A DNA stretch of 64,000 bases from Allobosea sp. GTDB taxonomy: Bacteria; Pseudomonadota; Alphaproteobacteria; Rhizobiales; Beijerinckiaceae. The translations under genes were made by a program, and so were the position numbers. Below are positions 52,715 through 62,023 of the stretch, piece after piece; the first letter of the stretch is position 1; every line of letters begins with the position of its first letter. The stretch covers positions 124,001 to 188,000 of the forward strand of contig NZ_JAUYTP010000068.1 in assembly GCF_030695125.1 (NCBI RefSeq), read 5' to 3'. The notes beneath the pieces are model-generated. The model was not told the origin of the DNA. It saw only the letters and a program-made list of their open reading frames with translations, and made no database searches.

Positions 52715-53650
52715 CTAGATCCGGCCGCCGAACCCGACGATGCCCGTGACCGCGCGCGAGAAGCCCTGGAAGGCCCGGCTGATATAGGAGCCGCGATCCT
52801 CACGAGGCTGCAGGCCGCCGCTTTCGAGCAGGACATAAGCGTCCTTGTACCACGGGCTGTCGGGGAAGTTATGCCCGAGAACGGCTGCCGCCGTCTGCGC
52901 CTCGTTGGTGATGCCCAGCGCCATATACGCTTCCGTCAGGCGCATCAGCGCCTCCTCGACGTGGCGGGTGGTCTGGTACTTGGTGATGACATCGCGGAAG
53001 CGGTTCACCGCGCCGGTGTAGTTGCGCTTCTCGAGATAGAAGCGGCCGACATTCATCTCCTTGCCGGCGAGCTGGTCACGCGCCACCAGAAGCTTCTCCT
53101 TGGCGTCGAGCACATATTCCGACTTCGGATACTTCTGGATCAGCTGCTCGAAGGCGGCGATAGCGAGCTGGGTGCGCTCCTGGTCGCGCGTCGCGTCCGG
53201 GATCTGGTTGAAATAGGACATCGCCATCAGATACTGCGCATACGCGGCATCCGGGCTCGCCGGGTTCTGTGCGATGAAGCGCTTGGAGGCGGTGATCGTC
53301 TCCTCCCACTTCGAAGCCTGGTAATTGGTATAGGCGGCGAGGATCAGCCCGCGGCGCGCATAAGGCGAGAACGGCGTGGTCTTGTCGATCTCGTCGAACT
53401 TCTTGGCGGCGCCTTCGCTGTCGCCGTTCTGCAGGCGCGCGAGCCCTTCATTGTAGAGCCTGTCGGCGGGAACGACCTCCTTGACCTCGGGCTTGTAGAC
53501 CTCGGGCCGGTCGAAGGGGTTGAGCGACGAGACGGTGTCGCAGCCGCCGAGCAACAGGGCGGCGCCAAGGGCCAGGGCAGCGCCCCTCCCCACCGACTTG
53601 TTCGATTCGGCGCGCTTGGATGTCGGGGTGTTCAGCCGCTTGACGCTCAC
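52715..53650 (-). CDS. bamD: Outer-membrane assembly lipoprotein BamD
   Basis: This 311-residue component of the BAM complex helps insert beta-barrel proteins. The GTG at 53650 opens a signal with lipobox LLLGGC (about Cys24). Five TPR-like repeats follow (from ADRLYNEGLARLQNGDSEGAAKKF, including SPDAAYAQYLMAMSYFNQI and SEYVLDAKEKLLVARDQLAGKEMNVGRFYLEKRNYTGAVNRFRDVI). The end, GSYISRAFQGFSRAV, is the usual alphaproteobacterial tail. AGAGGA precedes the GTG. It lies between recN and lpxC, all leftward, the standard position after the dcw cluster. Confidence 0.94.
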   Translation of the reverse strand: MSVKRLNTPTSKRAESNKSVGRGAALALGAALLLGGCDTVSSLNPFDRPEVYKPEVKEVVPADRLYNEGLARLQNGDSEGAAKKFDEIDKTTPFSPYARRGLILAAYTNYQASKWEETITASKRFIAQNPASPDAAYAQYLMAMSYFNQIPDATRDQERTQLAIAAFEQLIQKYPKSEYVLDAKEKLLVARDQLAGKEMNVGRFYLEKRNYTGAVNRFRDVITKYQTTRHVEEALMRLTEAYMALGITNEAQTAAAVLGHNFPDSPWYKDAYVLLESGGLQPREDRGSYISRAFQGFSRAVTGIVGFGGRI

Positions 53651-53818
53651 GTCGTCCGTCCTCTTGTCATCGTCCCCGCTCGGTGGGGATGCATGCCTTA
53701 CCTCAGACGCCGAAGCCGCGCCACTGCCGAAAGCGCAAGCCCACGGCAACAGCGTCGTCTATTCGACAGAAAACCGGCAACAGGAAGGCGCTGGGGCGGA
53801 AAAAGCGGCGCTTGGCCT

Positions 53819-54766
53819 TCAGTGCACATCCGGCGCGAAAGCGGCCGGCGCGGCCGCGGCCATCTGCACGGCGCGGCGCGGCGCATAGACCGGCTCGGCC
53901 TCGACGATCGCGTAATTGGCGCGGTCGGCGAAAAGCGCCTCGAGAATGCGCACATTCATGCGGTGGCCGCCGCAATAGGAGCGGAACTCGCCGATGATCG
54001 GATAGCCGGCGAGCGCCAGATCGCCGATCGCGTCGAGAACCTTATGGCGGACGAACTCGTCGCCATAGCGCAGGCCTTCAGGGTTGATCACCTTGTCGTC
54101 GCCGACGGCGACGGTGTTGTCGAGCGAAGCGCCGAGCGCGAAACCAGCCTTCCAGAGCTGCTCGACATCGCGCATGAAACCGAAGGTCCGGGCGCGCGAA
54201 ATTTCCTGGGCATAGGCCGAAGCCTCGAGATCGAAGACCTTGCGCTGGCGGCCGATCACCGTCGTGTCGAAATCGATCTCGACATCGAGGCGGAAGCCGT
54301 TCGCCGCAGGCAGCAGTTCCGCGAAGGCGCGGCCATGCTCGACGCGCACCGGCTGCAGCACCTTGAGATAACGCCGCGCGGCAGAGAGGCCGACGATGCC
54401 GGTGGCCTCGATCGCCGTCACGAATTCGGCGGCGCTGCCGTCCATGATCGGCATTTCCGGCCCGTCGATCTCGACGAGGACATTGTCCAGGCCCAGACCG
54501 GCGCAGGCCGACATCAGATGCTCGATGGTCGCGACCGAAGCCGAGGCGCCGTCGCCGATCACCGTGCAGAGTTCGGTCGCGCTGACCTTGGTGTGCTTGG
54601 CGTGGATGAGCTGCGCGGGAGCATCTTCGAGGCCCGCGCGGAGAAACACGATGCCGGAATTGGCGCTGGAAGGCTTCAGGCAGATCGTTGCGGGGGCTCC
54701 GGAATGGACACCGATACCGGTCAGCGTCACAGGGGCCCGCAGGGTGGTCTGCCGATCGAAGCTCAT
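53819..54766 (-). CDS. lpxC: UDP-3-O-acyl-N-acetylglucosamine deacetylase
   Basis: This 315-residue zinc enzyme performs the committed step of lipid A synthesis. The opening is RQTTLRAPVTLTGIGVHSG. Zinc and active-site residues are in ATIEHLMSACAGLG (first His and Glu) and HKVLDAIGDLALAG (second His and Asp). The C-terminal FRSYCGGHRMN is also conserved. The frame starts 13 codons earlier at 54805 with MKRRRS; I chose the ATG at 54766 as closer to the family length, but the longer start cannot be ruled out. The 311-base region upstream holds a probable promoter and the ftsZ terminator. Confidence 0.94.
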   Translation of the reverse strand: MSFDRQTTLRAPVTLTGIGVHSGAPATICLKPSSANSGIVFLRAGLEDAPAQLIHAKHTKVSATELCTVIGDGASASVATIEHLMSACAGLGLDNVLVEIDGPEMPIMDGSAAEFVTAIEATGIVGLSAARRYLKVLQPVRVEHGRAFAELLPAANGFRLDVEIDFDTTVIGRQRKVFDLEASAYAQEISRARTFGFMRDVEQLWKAGFALGASLDNTVAVGDDKVINPEGLRYGDEFVRHKVLDAIGDLALAGYPIIGEFRSYCGGHRMNVRILEALFADRANYAIVEAEPVYAPRRAVQMAAAAPAAFAPDVH

Positions 54767-54898
54767 TCGGGTATCCAATCCTGATCGCGAACGACGCCGT
54801 TTCATCGGCTTGTGACCGGGCGACGAGGGGTCGTTGGCGATGTGTCTGAAGGCTGGAGCAGGACGTTGCCCTGTTCCGGTATCCCATGGTGCGGCTGC

Positions 54899-54926
54899 AA
54901 CATAAGCTTTTGGAGCAGGGTCACAA
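54899..54926 (-). promoter_or_regulatory. Candidate lpxC promoter
   Basis: On the minus strand, TTGTGA (54921-54926) and TATGTT (54899-54904) are 16 bases apart. This is about 130 bases before lpxC and after the ftsZ terminator, so lpxC would have its own promoter. Confidence 0.4.
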
Positions 54927-55013
54927 AATCACGCTTTCTTTCGCTCTGTTACAGCGCAGCGAACCGGAGCCTCAGCAGGTATCGATTTGAATTCCTTAGG
55001 CTTTTTGGCAGAG

Positions 55014-55043
55014 CAAAACCCCGGCGCGCACAGCGCGCCGGGG
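55014..55043 (-). terminator. Rho-independent terminator after ftsZ
   Basis: Read on the minus strand, CCCCGGCGCGC-TGT-GCGCGCCGGGG is a perfect 11-bp stem followed by TTTTGC. It starts 35 bases past the ftsZ stop and separates the dcw operon from lpxC. Confidence 0.85.
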
Positions 55044-55077
55044 TGGTGTTTACAAGCCGTGAAGTCTGGCCTCCGGC

Positions 55078-56760
55078 TCAGGTCGCCTGCCGGCGCAGGA
55101 AGGCGGGGATCTCGAGATGATCCTCCTCGCTGCTGCGATTCGGCGCGGCGCGGCCATGCGGGTCGAGCTGACCCTGCGGCGGGCGGGCGACCGGAGCCGC
55201 CGGGCGGCGCATATACTCGGCATGGGCCGCGCTCGGCGCCTGCGGGATCGCGGGAGCGGGCGGGGCCTGGCGCACCGGCATCGGCTGCGGCTCGGCCGCC
55301 TCGTCGTCCCGGCGGCCGAAGCCCACGGAAGCGAGGCGCTGCATCAGCGACATGCGCTTCTGGTCGGCCATGTTCGGCGCCGGCGGAGCCGTCTGCGCGA
55401 TCCGGTTGGCGGCGATCTGGTTTTGCGCAGGCATCGGCAGATCCTCGACCCGCGGCATGCGCGTCGGGCGGACCACGGAGCGCTCCGGCATCGGCGGGAT
55501 GAAGCTCTCCTCCAGCATCGGGGCGGGCTCGGGCGGCAGCATCGGCGCGGGGGCTGCGCTCATCACCGGACGCGGCTGGGCCGGCTCGATGCGGATGTCT
55601 TCCGAGAGGCTGGCGCGCGGCTGGGTGTCGATAGAGATCGGCATCCGCATCTCCAGCGGCGGCTCGACCGGGGCCGGCGCAGGCGCAGCCTGGCGGGCGG
55701 GCGGCGCGGTGCGCAGGCGCGCCTCGGCCTTCAGCCGCTCGGCAACCTGGGCGATGCGGGCCTCGGTCTCGTCCATCTCGGCCTGCGAGGTCACCGGCTT
55801 GTCGATGCCCGTCGCCACGACCGAGACGCGCACGATGCCCTCGAGCGCCTCGTCGAAGGTCGCGCCGACGATGATGTTGGCCTCGGAGTCGACCTCCTCG
55901 CGGATGCGGGTGGCGGCCTCGTCGACCTCATAGAGCTTCATGTCGCGCCCGCCGGTGATCGAGATCAGCAGGCCGCGCGCGCCCTTCATCGAGACGTCGT
56001 CGAGCAGCGGGTTGTTGATCGCCGCCTGGGCCGCGTTCAGCGCACGCTTGTCGCCCTGCGCCTCGCCGGTGCCCATCATCGCCTTGCCCATGCCGCGCAT
56101 CACGGCGCGCACGTCGGCGAAGTCGAGGTTGATCAGGCCCGGACGGACCATCAGGTCGGTGATGCAGGCGACGCCCGAATACAGAACCTGGTCGGCCATG
56201 CCGAAGGCGTCGGCGAAGCCGGTGGTCTCGTTGGCGACGCGGAAGAGGTTCTGGTTGGGGATGACGATCAGGGTATCGACCGCCTCGTTGAGCTCGCCGA
56301 TGCCGGCTTCCGCCATACGCATGCGGCGGTGACCCTCGAACTGGAACGGCTTGGTGACGACGCCGACCGTCAGGATGCCCATGTCGCGGGCGACGCGGGC
56401 GATGGCGGGAGCCGCGCCCGTGCCGGTGCCGCCACCCATGCCGGCGGTGATGAAGACCATGTGCGCGCCAGCGAGGTGATCGCGGATCTCGTCGATCACC
56501 TCCTCGGCGGCCGCGCGGCCGACCTCGGGCTGCGAGCCGGCACCGAGACCCTCGGTCACCTGCAGGCCCATCTGGATGATCCGCGAGGCGCGCGAGAGCG
56601 CCAGCGCCTGGGCATCCGTATTGGCGACCACGAAATCGACACCATCGAGACCGGCCTCGATCATGTTGTTGACGGCATTGCCGCCGGCACCACCGACGCC
56701 GAACACCGTGATCCGGGGCTTGAGTTCCCGGATGTCCGGGGCTTGCAGATTCATCGCCAT
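55078..56760 (-). CDS. ftsZ: Cell division GTPase FtsZ
   Basis: This 560-residue tubulin homologue polymerises into the Z ring. The GTPase core covers residues 12-315, with [14 protein letters not shown], the tubulin signature [10 protein letters not shown] (109-118), and the T7 catalytic loop [12 protein letters not shown] long Pro/Ala/Met-rich disordered linker follows (about 335-540), typical of alphaproteobacteria. The end, [12 protein letters not shown], is the short peptide that binds FtsA, ZipA-like and MipZ-type partners. It is 153 bases behind ftsA in the leftward dcw run and closed by a strong terminator. Confidence 0.97.
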   Translation of the reverse strand: MAMNLQAPDIRELKPRITVFGVGGAGGNAVNNMIEAGLDGVDFVVANTDAQALALSRASRIIQMGLQVTEGLGAGSQPEVGRAAAEEVIDEIRDHLAGAHMVFITAGMGGGTGTGAAPAIARVARDMGILTVGVVTKPFQFEGHRRMRMAEAGIGELNEAVDTLIVIPNQNLFRVANETTGFADAFGMADQVLYSGVACITDLMVRPGLINLDFADVRAVMRGMGKAMMGTGEAQGDKRALNAAQAAINNPLLDDVSMKGARGLLISITGGRDMKLYEVDEAATRIREEVDSEANIIVGATFDEALEGIVRVSVVATGIDKPVTSQAEMDETEARIAQVAERLKAEARLRTAPPARQAAPAPAPVEPPLEMRMPISIDTQPRASLSEDIRIEPAQPRPVMSAAPAPMLPPEPAPMLEESFIPPMPERSVVRPTRMPRVEDLPMPAQNQIAANRIAQTAPPAPNMADQKRMSLMQRLASVGFGRRDDEAAEPQPMPVRQAPPAPAIPQAPSAAHAEYMRRPAAPVARPPQGQLDPHGRAAPNRSSEEDHLEIPAFLRRQAT

Positions 56761-56913
56761 GGTTGCCTCTTTTGATCCTTTGTCCGGCGCCTGGCGGGAG
56801 CCGTCCCGATTGCTACATTCGACGCCGTGGCCCGCCGCGAAGCGAAAAGCCGGTACTCACTCGTTTTTCGATCAGGATGCGGACAAACGGGTGCCCGCTG
56901 CTCCGCGCCCTGA

Positions 56914-58242
56914 TCAGAAACTCTCCTTCAGCCACCGGCCGACGCGGGAGAAATACCCGTCCGTCCCGGTGGCGAAATACGCCTGCCCCGCGCGGGGCTC
57001 GAAATGCTCGACATGGGCCACCTGCGGATAGACCAGCAGGCCGACCGCCGCCGCGAAGGCCGGGCCCTTGCCGGCCTCCGGCAAACCCTTGATGCCCAGC
57101 GGCCGCCCCGTGCGGACCTGGCCGCCGAGGATGCGACGCGCCACTTCGGGCAGGCCGGTGAGCTGGCAGGCGCCGCCCGTCAGCACGACGCGGCGCCCGG
57201 CCTGGGCCGAGAATCCGGCCTGGGTCAGGCGGTCGCGCACCAGTTCGAGGATTTCCTCGACGCGCGGCTTGATGATCCGCACCAGCTGCGACTTCGGCAG
57301 ATGGTTGGGCGTGTCGCGCTCGTCGTCGTCGACCTGCGGCACCGAGATCATGTCGCGCTCGTCGGACGCGCTGGCGATGCAGGAGCCGTGCAGCGTCTTG
57401 AGACGCTCGGCCGCCGAAACCCGGGTCGAGAGCCCGCGCGCCACGTCCATGGTGATGTGGTTGCCGCCGACCGCGATCGCATCGGCATGCATCAGGTGCC
57501 CGCCGGAGAACACGCCGAGGCTCGTCGTGCCGCCGCCGAGATCGACGACCACGACGCCCATTTCGGCCTCGTCGTCGACCAGCACGGACAGGCCCGAGGC
57601 ATAAGGCGTCGCGACCACCGCCTCGACCTCGAGATGGCAGCGCTCGACCGCCAGCATGACATTGCGCGCGGCCGAGGCCTCGCTGGCGACGACATGCATG
57701 TCGACCGAGAGCTTGCCGCCGATCAGGCCGCGCGGATCGAGCACGCCCGGGACGCCGTCGAGCGCATAGCCCGTCGGCAGGGCATGAAGCACGGCCTTGC
57801 CGGGCCGCAGCGCATGGGTCGCGGCATGGGCGAGCACGCGCTTGACGTCGCCGTCGCCCACAGAGCCGGCGCGCAGATCGACGCTGGCCGCGTAATGCTG
57901 CGAGGCGAGGCGCCCGCCGGTCAGGTTGACGATGACCGACTGGACCTCGACCTTGGCCATGCGCTCGGCTGCGTCGACCGCGGCGCGGATCGCCTTCTCG
58001 GCGCTTTCGAGATCGATGATCGCGCCGCCCTTGAGGCCGAGCGAGCGCTGATGGCCGATGCCGATGATGCGCGCGACATGGGTGCGGCCGCGCAGCCGTT
58101 CATTCGCCTCGGCCGGGTTCAACTCGGCGATCAGGCAGACGACCTTGCTGGTGCCGATGTCCAGAATCGACAGCGTCGCGCTCTTGCGCGACGAGAGCGG
58201 ACGCATTCGCGGTGTCAGTCCCTGGGAGGTGAGGTGGTTCAT
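56914..58242 (-). CDS. ftsA: Cell division protein FtsA
   Basis: This 442-residue actin-like protein anchors FtsZ to the membrane. ATP-binding motifs are LSILDIGTSKVVCLIAE near the N-terminus and VVVDLGGGTTSLGVF, followed by RRVVLTGGACQLTGLPEVA. The SHS2-type 1C domain lies around 95-175 (GKLSVDMHVV). The C-terminal amphipathic segment FSRVGRWLKESF is the membrane-targeting helix. Its ATG overlaps the ftsQ stop by ATGA, showing coupled translation. Confidence 0.95.
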   Translation of the reverse strand: MNHLTSQGLTPRMRPLSSRKSATLSILDIGTSKVVCLIAELNPAEANERLRGRTHVARIIGIGHQRSLGLKGGAIIDLESAEKAIRAAVDAAERMAKVEVQSVIVNLTGGRLASQHYAASVDLRAGSVGDGDVKRVLAHAATHALRPGKAVLHALPTGYALDGVPGVLDPRGLIGGKLSVDMHVVASEASAARNVMLAVERCHLEVEAVVATPYASGLSVLVDDEAEMGVVVVDLGGGTTSLGVFSGGHLMHADAIAVGGNHITMDVARGLSTRVSAAERLKTLHGSCIASASDERDMISVPQVDDDERDTPNHLPKSQLVRIIKPRVEEILELVRDRLTQAGFSAQAGRRVVLTGGACQLTGLPEVARRILGGQVRTGRPLGIKGLPEAGKGPAFAAAVGLLVYPQVAHVEHFEPRAGQAYFATGTDGYFSRVGRWLKESF

Positions 58243-59204
58243 GCCTCGCCTCCCTTCTTCTTGGTCTTGCTCTTGAGCTGCTCGGCGCGGGCGGCGGCGC
58301 CCTCCTCCGTCAGCCGCATGACGACCCGGTCGGGCTGGCGCAGATCGATCGCCATCACGTCCTTGTCGAAGATCCGGAAATCGGCCTGCAGCGAGGCCAG
58401 CCGTTTGACGGCCGCCGCGGGCTCGACTTCGGGAAGGCGCACATCCATGCCGTTGTCGAGCTTCAGGTTCCAGCGCCGACCCGAGACGAGCGTCGCCGCG
58501 CGAATATGGGGGGCGATTGCGCCAGCCTGACCCCGCAGCGCCACATATTCGCGCGCACGGCTGTTGGCCTCGGGCCCGACGACGAGTGGCAGATGGGCGA
58601 AGCGGCCATCATCCATCTTGTCGATCACGGTGCCATCGGCAGCGATGACGAAGAGCTCGCCCTTGACCTGCCAGAGCGCGAAGGGCTCGCGCTCGACCAG
58701 GGTGATCGCGACTTCGCCGGGATAGAGCTTGCGGACCGCCGCCTCGCGAATCAGCGGCGCGGACTCCAACCGCTTGCGGGCCTGGTCGGCATCGAAGAAG
58801 GCGAGCGAGGTCTTCGAATCGATTCCCGCCGCGACCAGGACCTCGACCTCGGACAGCTCGGCGATGCCCGAAATCGTGACACGGTCGATGCCGAAGCCGA
58901 CCAGGCTCGCCAGCATGTGGTGCGGCTCGCCATAGGTTTCGCGCAGGGTGTCGAGATGTCCGCCGAGAACCGTGCCGGTTCCCAGGCTGAGGCTGATGAA
59001 GCCGAGCGCCAGCCAGGTGCCCAGCCGCCGCGGCAGACGCTGCGCCAGCGGCACGGCCACCGCGCTGCGGCGCGAGCGGCGCAGCCAGCGACCGCTCCGC
59101 TCACCGACGAGCAGTTGCGGCCCGGGAGCCGGGACCGGCAAACGCGAGGCGGCCGGAGCCGCTGCCGTCTTCACCGATCGAGGGAGGCGTCCTGCACCGT
59201 CCAT
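58239..59204 (-). CDS. ftsQ: Cell division protein FtsQ
   Basis: This 321-residue bitopic divisome protein has a cytoplasmic basic part to about residue 62 and a transmembrane helix LGTWLALGFISLSLGTGTVLGG (61-82). A periplasmic POTRA domain follows (about 108-175: DRVTISGIAELSEVEVLVAAG), then the beta domain to about 300. The end is Lys-rich. It links FtsB/FtsL with the septal synthase. The ATG at 59204 lies 33 bases before the end of a leftover ddl coding sequence that overlaps it, as expected from an original ddl-ftsQ coupling. It overlaps ftsA by four bases. Confidence 0.92.
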   Translation of the reverse strand: MDGAGRLPRSVKTAAAPAASRLPVPAPGPQLLVGERSGRWLRRSRRSAVAVPLAQRLPRRLGTWLALGFISLSLGTGTVLGGHLDTLRETYGEPHHMLASLVGFGIDRVTISGIAELSEVEVLVAAGIDSKTSLAFFDADQARKRLESAPLIREAAVRKLYPGEVAITLVEREPFALWQVKGELFVIAADGTVIDKMDDGRFAHLPLVVGPEANSRAREYVALRGQAGAIAPHIRAATLVSGRRWNLKLDNGMDVRLPEVEPAAAVKRLASLQADFRIFDKDVMAIDLRQPDRVVMRLTEEGAAARAEQLKSKTKKKGGEA

Positions 59205-59254
59205 CTGACGCGTTCACCGAAGTTGAGGCCCGTTTGGGCAGCCAGTTCGGGCAT
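59171..59254 (-). pseudogene. ddl: Remnant of D-alanine--D-alanine ligase: last 27 codons
   Basis: In the frame ending with the stop at 59171, the sequence MPELAAQTGLNFGERVRWTV then QDASLDR matches the conserved C-terminus of alphaproteobacterial Ddl (pattern PEQAA-x-G-x-SFGELVRWMVEDASLDR). Upstream of 59254 the frame no longer resembles Ddl, and the 308 bases back to murB are far too few for the roughly 300-residue enzyme. So most of ddl has been lost while the end that overlaps ftsQ has stayed, perhaps because it supports ftsQ translation. Ddl activity must come from another copy elsewhere. The match is by eye. Confidence 0.7.
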
Positions 59255-59398
59255 CACGCGGGGTCTCGGTCGTTCCGGGTCGCCCGCTGGCTTCCGGGCG
59301 AACGAACCTTTCGGTGTCGTCGTCGCGAAGGCCCTCAATGGCTGGCGTCCCGGCACCCGATTGCTTGATGCGCCGTTAACGCCACTCTTCGATCTGCT

Positions 59399-59415
59399 GG
59401 TAAATTTTTGGTAAA
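59399..59415 (-). promoter_or_regulatory. CtrA-like double half-site upstream of ftsQ
   Basis: On the minus strand, TTTACCAAAAATTTACC contains TTTA-N7-TTTA with CC after each, close to the CtrA consensus TTAA-N7-TTAA(C). The 11-base period is right, but each half deviates by one base. It lies about 195 bases before ftsQ in an AT-rich patch of the ddl-deleted gap (59255-59562). The rest of that gap shows nothing firm. Confidence 0.4.
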
Positions 59416-59562
59416 GTTTGAGCGATGACGATGTGGATCGCGCGCGCTTTCTTGCCGGCCACCGGCTTGCCGAGCACGCCCAAGGCAGTTCGCAGCGGAG
59501 ACCGCGGATCAGCGTCCACGGGCATTCTGCGAGGACGGCACCCGCCACCCGAGCCGTGCCGT

Positions 59563-60489
59563 TCAGGCCGCCACGCCGATGCGCTTGATCTCCCAGTGCA
59601 GATCGATGCCGGATTGCTCCTTGACCCGCCGGCGGACCTCCTCGCCCAGCGCCTCGACATCGGCCGCGGTCGCGCCGCCCGTGTTGATCAGGAAGTTGCA
59701 GTGCATCTCGGACACCTGGGCTCCGCCGACGCGCAGCCCTCGGCAGCCGGCCGCGTCGACGAGCTGCCAGGCCTTGGCGCCGGGCGGGTTCTTGAAGGTC
59801 GAGCCGCCGGTGCGCTCCCTGATCGGCTGCGCCGCCTCGCGCGCCGCCGTGACCCGGTCCATCTCGGCCTGGATCTGCGCCTGATCGCCCGGTCTCCCTT
59901 GAAACAGCGCCGAGGTGAAGATGATGTCCTGCGTGTCGGCCCCGCTGCTGCGGTAGGCAAACCCCATCTGCGCGTGGCTCAGCGTGACAATCGCGCCCGC
60001 CAGCGTCACCCCACGCGCCTCGATGAGGACGTCGGTGGTCTCGCCGCCATGGGCGCCGGCGTTCATTCGCAGCGCCCCGCCGATGCAGCCGGGGATCCCC
60101 CGATAGAAGGCGAGCCCGTCGAGGCTGGCATCAGCCGCCGCACGCGCGACCTTGACGTCCGGCACAGCCGCGCCGGCCCGCAGCCGATCGCCCGTCTCGA
60201 TCGCGATCTCGCCGAAAGCCTTGCCGCCGAGCCGGATCACCAGCCCGGGAATGCCGCCGTCGCGCACGATCAGGTTCGAGCCCAGACCGACCACGGTGAT
60301 CGGGACATCGGCCGGCAGATGAGCCAGCAGATAGGCCAGATCGGCTTCATCGGCGGGGGTGAACAGCGCCTGAGCCGGCCCACCAACCCGAAACCAGGTC
60401 AGCGGCGCCATCTCGGCATTGGACAGCAGGCGGCCACGCAGTTCGGGCGCGGCGGCGCGGATGGCGGGAGCGATGTCGGGGAAGGTCAT
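59563..60489 (-). CDS. murB: UDP-N-acetylenolpyruvoylglucosamine reductase
   Basis: This 308-residue FAD enzyme makes UDP-N-acetylmuramate with NADPH. The FAD domain opens with [24 protein letters not shown] and carries [21 protein letters not shown]. Then [27 protein letters not shown] appears. The C-terminal catalytic Ser lies in [12 protein letters not shown], and the Glu in [10 protein letters not shown], as in type IIa/IIb enzymes. The ATG at 60489 gives the normal length; the open frame extends toward murC without homology. It follows murC after 40 bases. The next expected gene, ddl, is missing. Confidence 0.95.
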   Translation of the reverse strand: MTFPDIAPAIRAAAPELRGRLLSNAEMAPLTWFRVGGPAQALFTPADEADLAYLLAHLPADVPITVVGLGSNLIVRDGGIPGLVIRLGGKAFGEIAIETGDRLRAGAAVPDVKVARAAADASLDGLAFYRGIPGCIGGALRMNAGAHGGETTDVLIEARGVTLAGAIVTLSHAQMGFAYRSSGADTQDIIFTSALFQGRPGDQAQIQAEMDRVTAAREAAQPIRERTGGSTFKNPPGAKAWQLVDAAGCRGLRVGGAQVSEMHCNFLINTGGATAADVEALGEEVRRRVKEQSGIDLHWEIKRIGVAA

Positions 60490-60529
60490 GGTCGGCGCTA
60501 TAACCGATGTCCCCCGAGGGGAGAAGAGA

Positions 60530-61936
60530 TCAGGCCCCGAGCGCCGCCAGTTCCCCCGGCAAGGCGTAGGCCCATTGCGTGATGTTGCCGGCGCCGAGGA
60601 AGACGACATAGTCGCCCGGCCCCGCGACCTCGGCCACCATCGAGGCGAGGCTGGAGGGCCCCTCCAGCGGCAGCGCATGGCGGTGTCCGCGCGCCTTGAT
60701 GCCCGACACCAGCGAATCGCGGTCGGCACCGGCGATCGGCGCCTCGCCCGCGGCATAGGTGTCGGCGACGATCACCGTGTCGGCGTCGTTGAAGCAGGCG
60801 GCGAAATCGTCGAACAGGCTGGCGAGCCGCGTGTAGCGATGCGGCTGCACGATCGCGATCACCTTGCCCTTGGTCGAGGCCCGCGCCGCCTTGAGCACGG
60901 CGGCGATCTCGACCGGGTGATGGCCGTAATCGTCGAAGATCAGCGCGCCGTTCCACTCGCCGGTCTTGGTGAAGCGGCGCTTGACGCCGCCGAAGCCGGC
61001 GAGGGCCGCACGGATGCTGTCGACGGGAATGCCGAGATCATAGGCGACCGCGATGGCGGCGGTGGCGTTGAGCGCGTTGTGATGGCCAGGCATCGGCATG
61101 ATCAGGTCGCGCACGACTTCGTCGCGGCCGCGCTTGCGGTCGCGGATCAAGAGCGTGAACTTGGCCTGGCCGCCGGACAGGTCGATGTCGATCAGCCGGA
61201 AATCGGCCTGCGGGTTCTCGCCATAGGTGACGACGCGGCGATCCTCGATCTGCCCCACGAGGCTCTGCACGGTGGGATGGTCGATGCACATCACCGCGAA
61301 GCCATAGAAGGGCAGGTTCTCGATGAAGGTCCGGAACGCGGTCTTGATCGCGTCGAAGGTGCCGAAATGGTCGAGATGCTCGGGGTCGATATTGGTGACG
61401 ATGGCGACGTCGGCGGGCAGCTTCAGGAAGGTGCCGTCCGATTCGTCGGCCTCGACCACCATCCAGTCGCTCTCGCCCATGCGGGCATTGGTGCCGTAGG
61501 CATTGATGATGCCGCCGTTGATCACGGTCGGATCGAGCCCGCCCTTCTCCAGCAGCGTCGCCACCAGCGAGGTCGTCGTGGTCTTGCCATGCGTGCCGGC
61601 GATCGCGATGCAGCTCTTCAGCCGCATCAGCTCGGCCAGCATCTCGGCGCGGCGCACCACCGGCAGGCGCTTCTCGCGGCCAGCGATCAATTCGGGATTG
61701 TCGCGCTTGATCGCGGTCGAGACCACGACCACCTCGGCCTCGCCGAGATTCTCGGCCTTGTGGCCGACGAAGGTCTTGATGCCCTTCTCGGCCAGGCGCT
61801 TGACGTTGGCGCCGTCGGAGGCGTCCGAGCCCTGAACCTGGTAGCCGAGATTGTGCAGAACCTCGGCGATGCCGGACATGCCGATGCCGCCGATGCCGAC
61901 GAAATGGATGGAGCCGAGCTTCGGCGGCAGCTTCAT
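60530..61936 (-). CDS. murC: UDP-N-acetylmuramate--L-alanine ligase
   Basis: This 468-residue Mur ligase adds L-Ala to UDP-MurNAc. The N-terminal Rossmann fold has [18 protein letters not shown]. The P-loop is [14 protein letters not shown]. The central domain shows [24 protein letters not shown] and [15 protein letters not shown]. The C-terminal part starts at about 315 with [14 protein letters not shown] and has [15 protein letters not shown]. The length is normal. It lies in the order murG, murC, murB, leftward. Confidence 0.96.
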   Translation of the reverse strand: MKLPPKLGSIHFVGIGGIGMSGIAEVLHNLGYQVQGSDASDGANVKRLAEKGIKTFVGHKAENLGEAEVVVVSTAIKRDNPELIAGREKRLPVVRRAEMLAELMRLKSCIAIAGTHGKTTTTSLVATLLEKGGLDPTVINGGIINAYGTNARMGESDWMVVEADESDGTFLKLPADVAIVTNIDPEHLDHFGTFDAIKTAFRTFIENLPFYGFAVMCIDHPTVQSLVGQIEDRRVVTYGENPQADFRLIDIDLSGGQAKFTLLIRDRKRGRDEVVRDLIMPMPGHHNALNATAAIAVAYDLGIPVDSIRAALAGFGGVKRRFTKTGEWNGALIFDDYGHHPVEIAAVLKAARASTKGKVIAIVQPHRYTRLASLFDDFAACFNDADTVIVADTYAAGEAPIAGADRDSLVSGIKARGHRHALPLEGPSSLASMVAEVAGPGDYVVFLGAGNITQWAYALPGELAALGA

Positions 61937-62023
61937 GATGGAGCGATCCTTGATGAGCCTAGAGCGTATTCGGGCGAAGGGAGGGTCGGTTCGCGCGAAG
62001 CCAACGCGTGACGAGGACAGGGG

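Noticed and set aside
55117-56775. A 552-codon plus-strand frame opposite ftsZ.
   Set aside because: Shadow of ftsZ; composition is Arg/His/Asp-rich without any motif.
56761-56913. Gap between ftsA and ftsZ examined for a CtrA site or promoter.
   Set aside because: No TTAA-N7-TTAA-like pair or well-spaced hexamers were seen; ftsZ may still have a promoter I cannot identify.
59376-59525. A 49-codon minus-strand frame beginning MPVDADPRSP and ending YQQIEEWR in the ddl gap.
   Set aside because: It looks fairly protein-like at its end but has no ribosome site, no known family and lies in a deletion scar, overlapping the CtrA-like element. It may be a chance frame or a leftover of what replaced ddl.
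59563-60756. murB frame extended upstream to 397 codons.
   Set aside because: The extra 89 codons are the wrong frame of murC; the ATG at 60489 fits family length.
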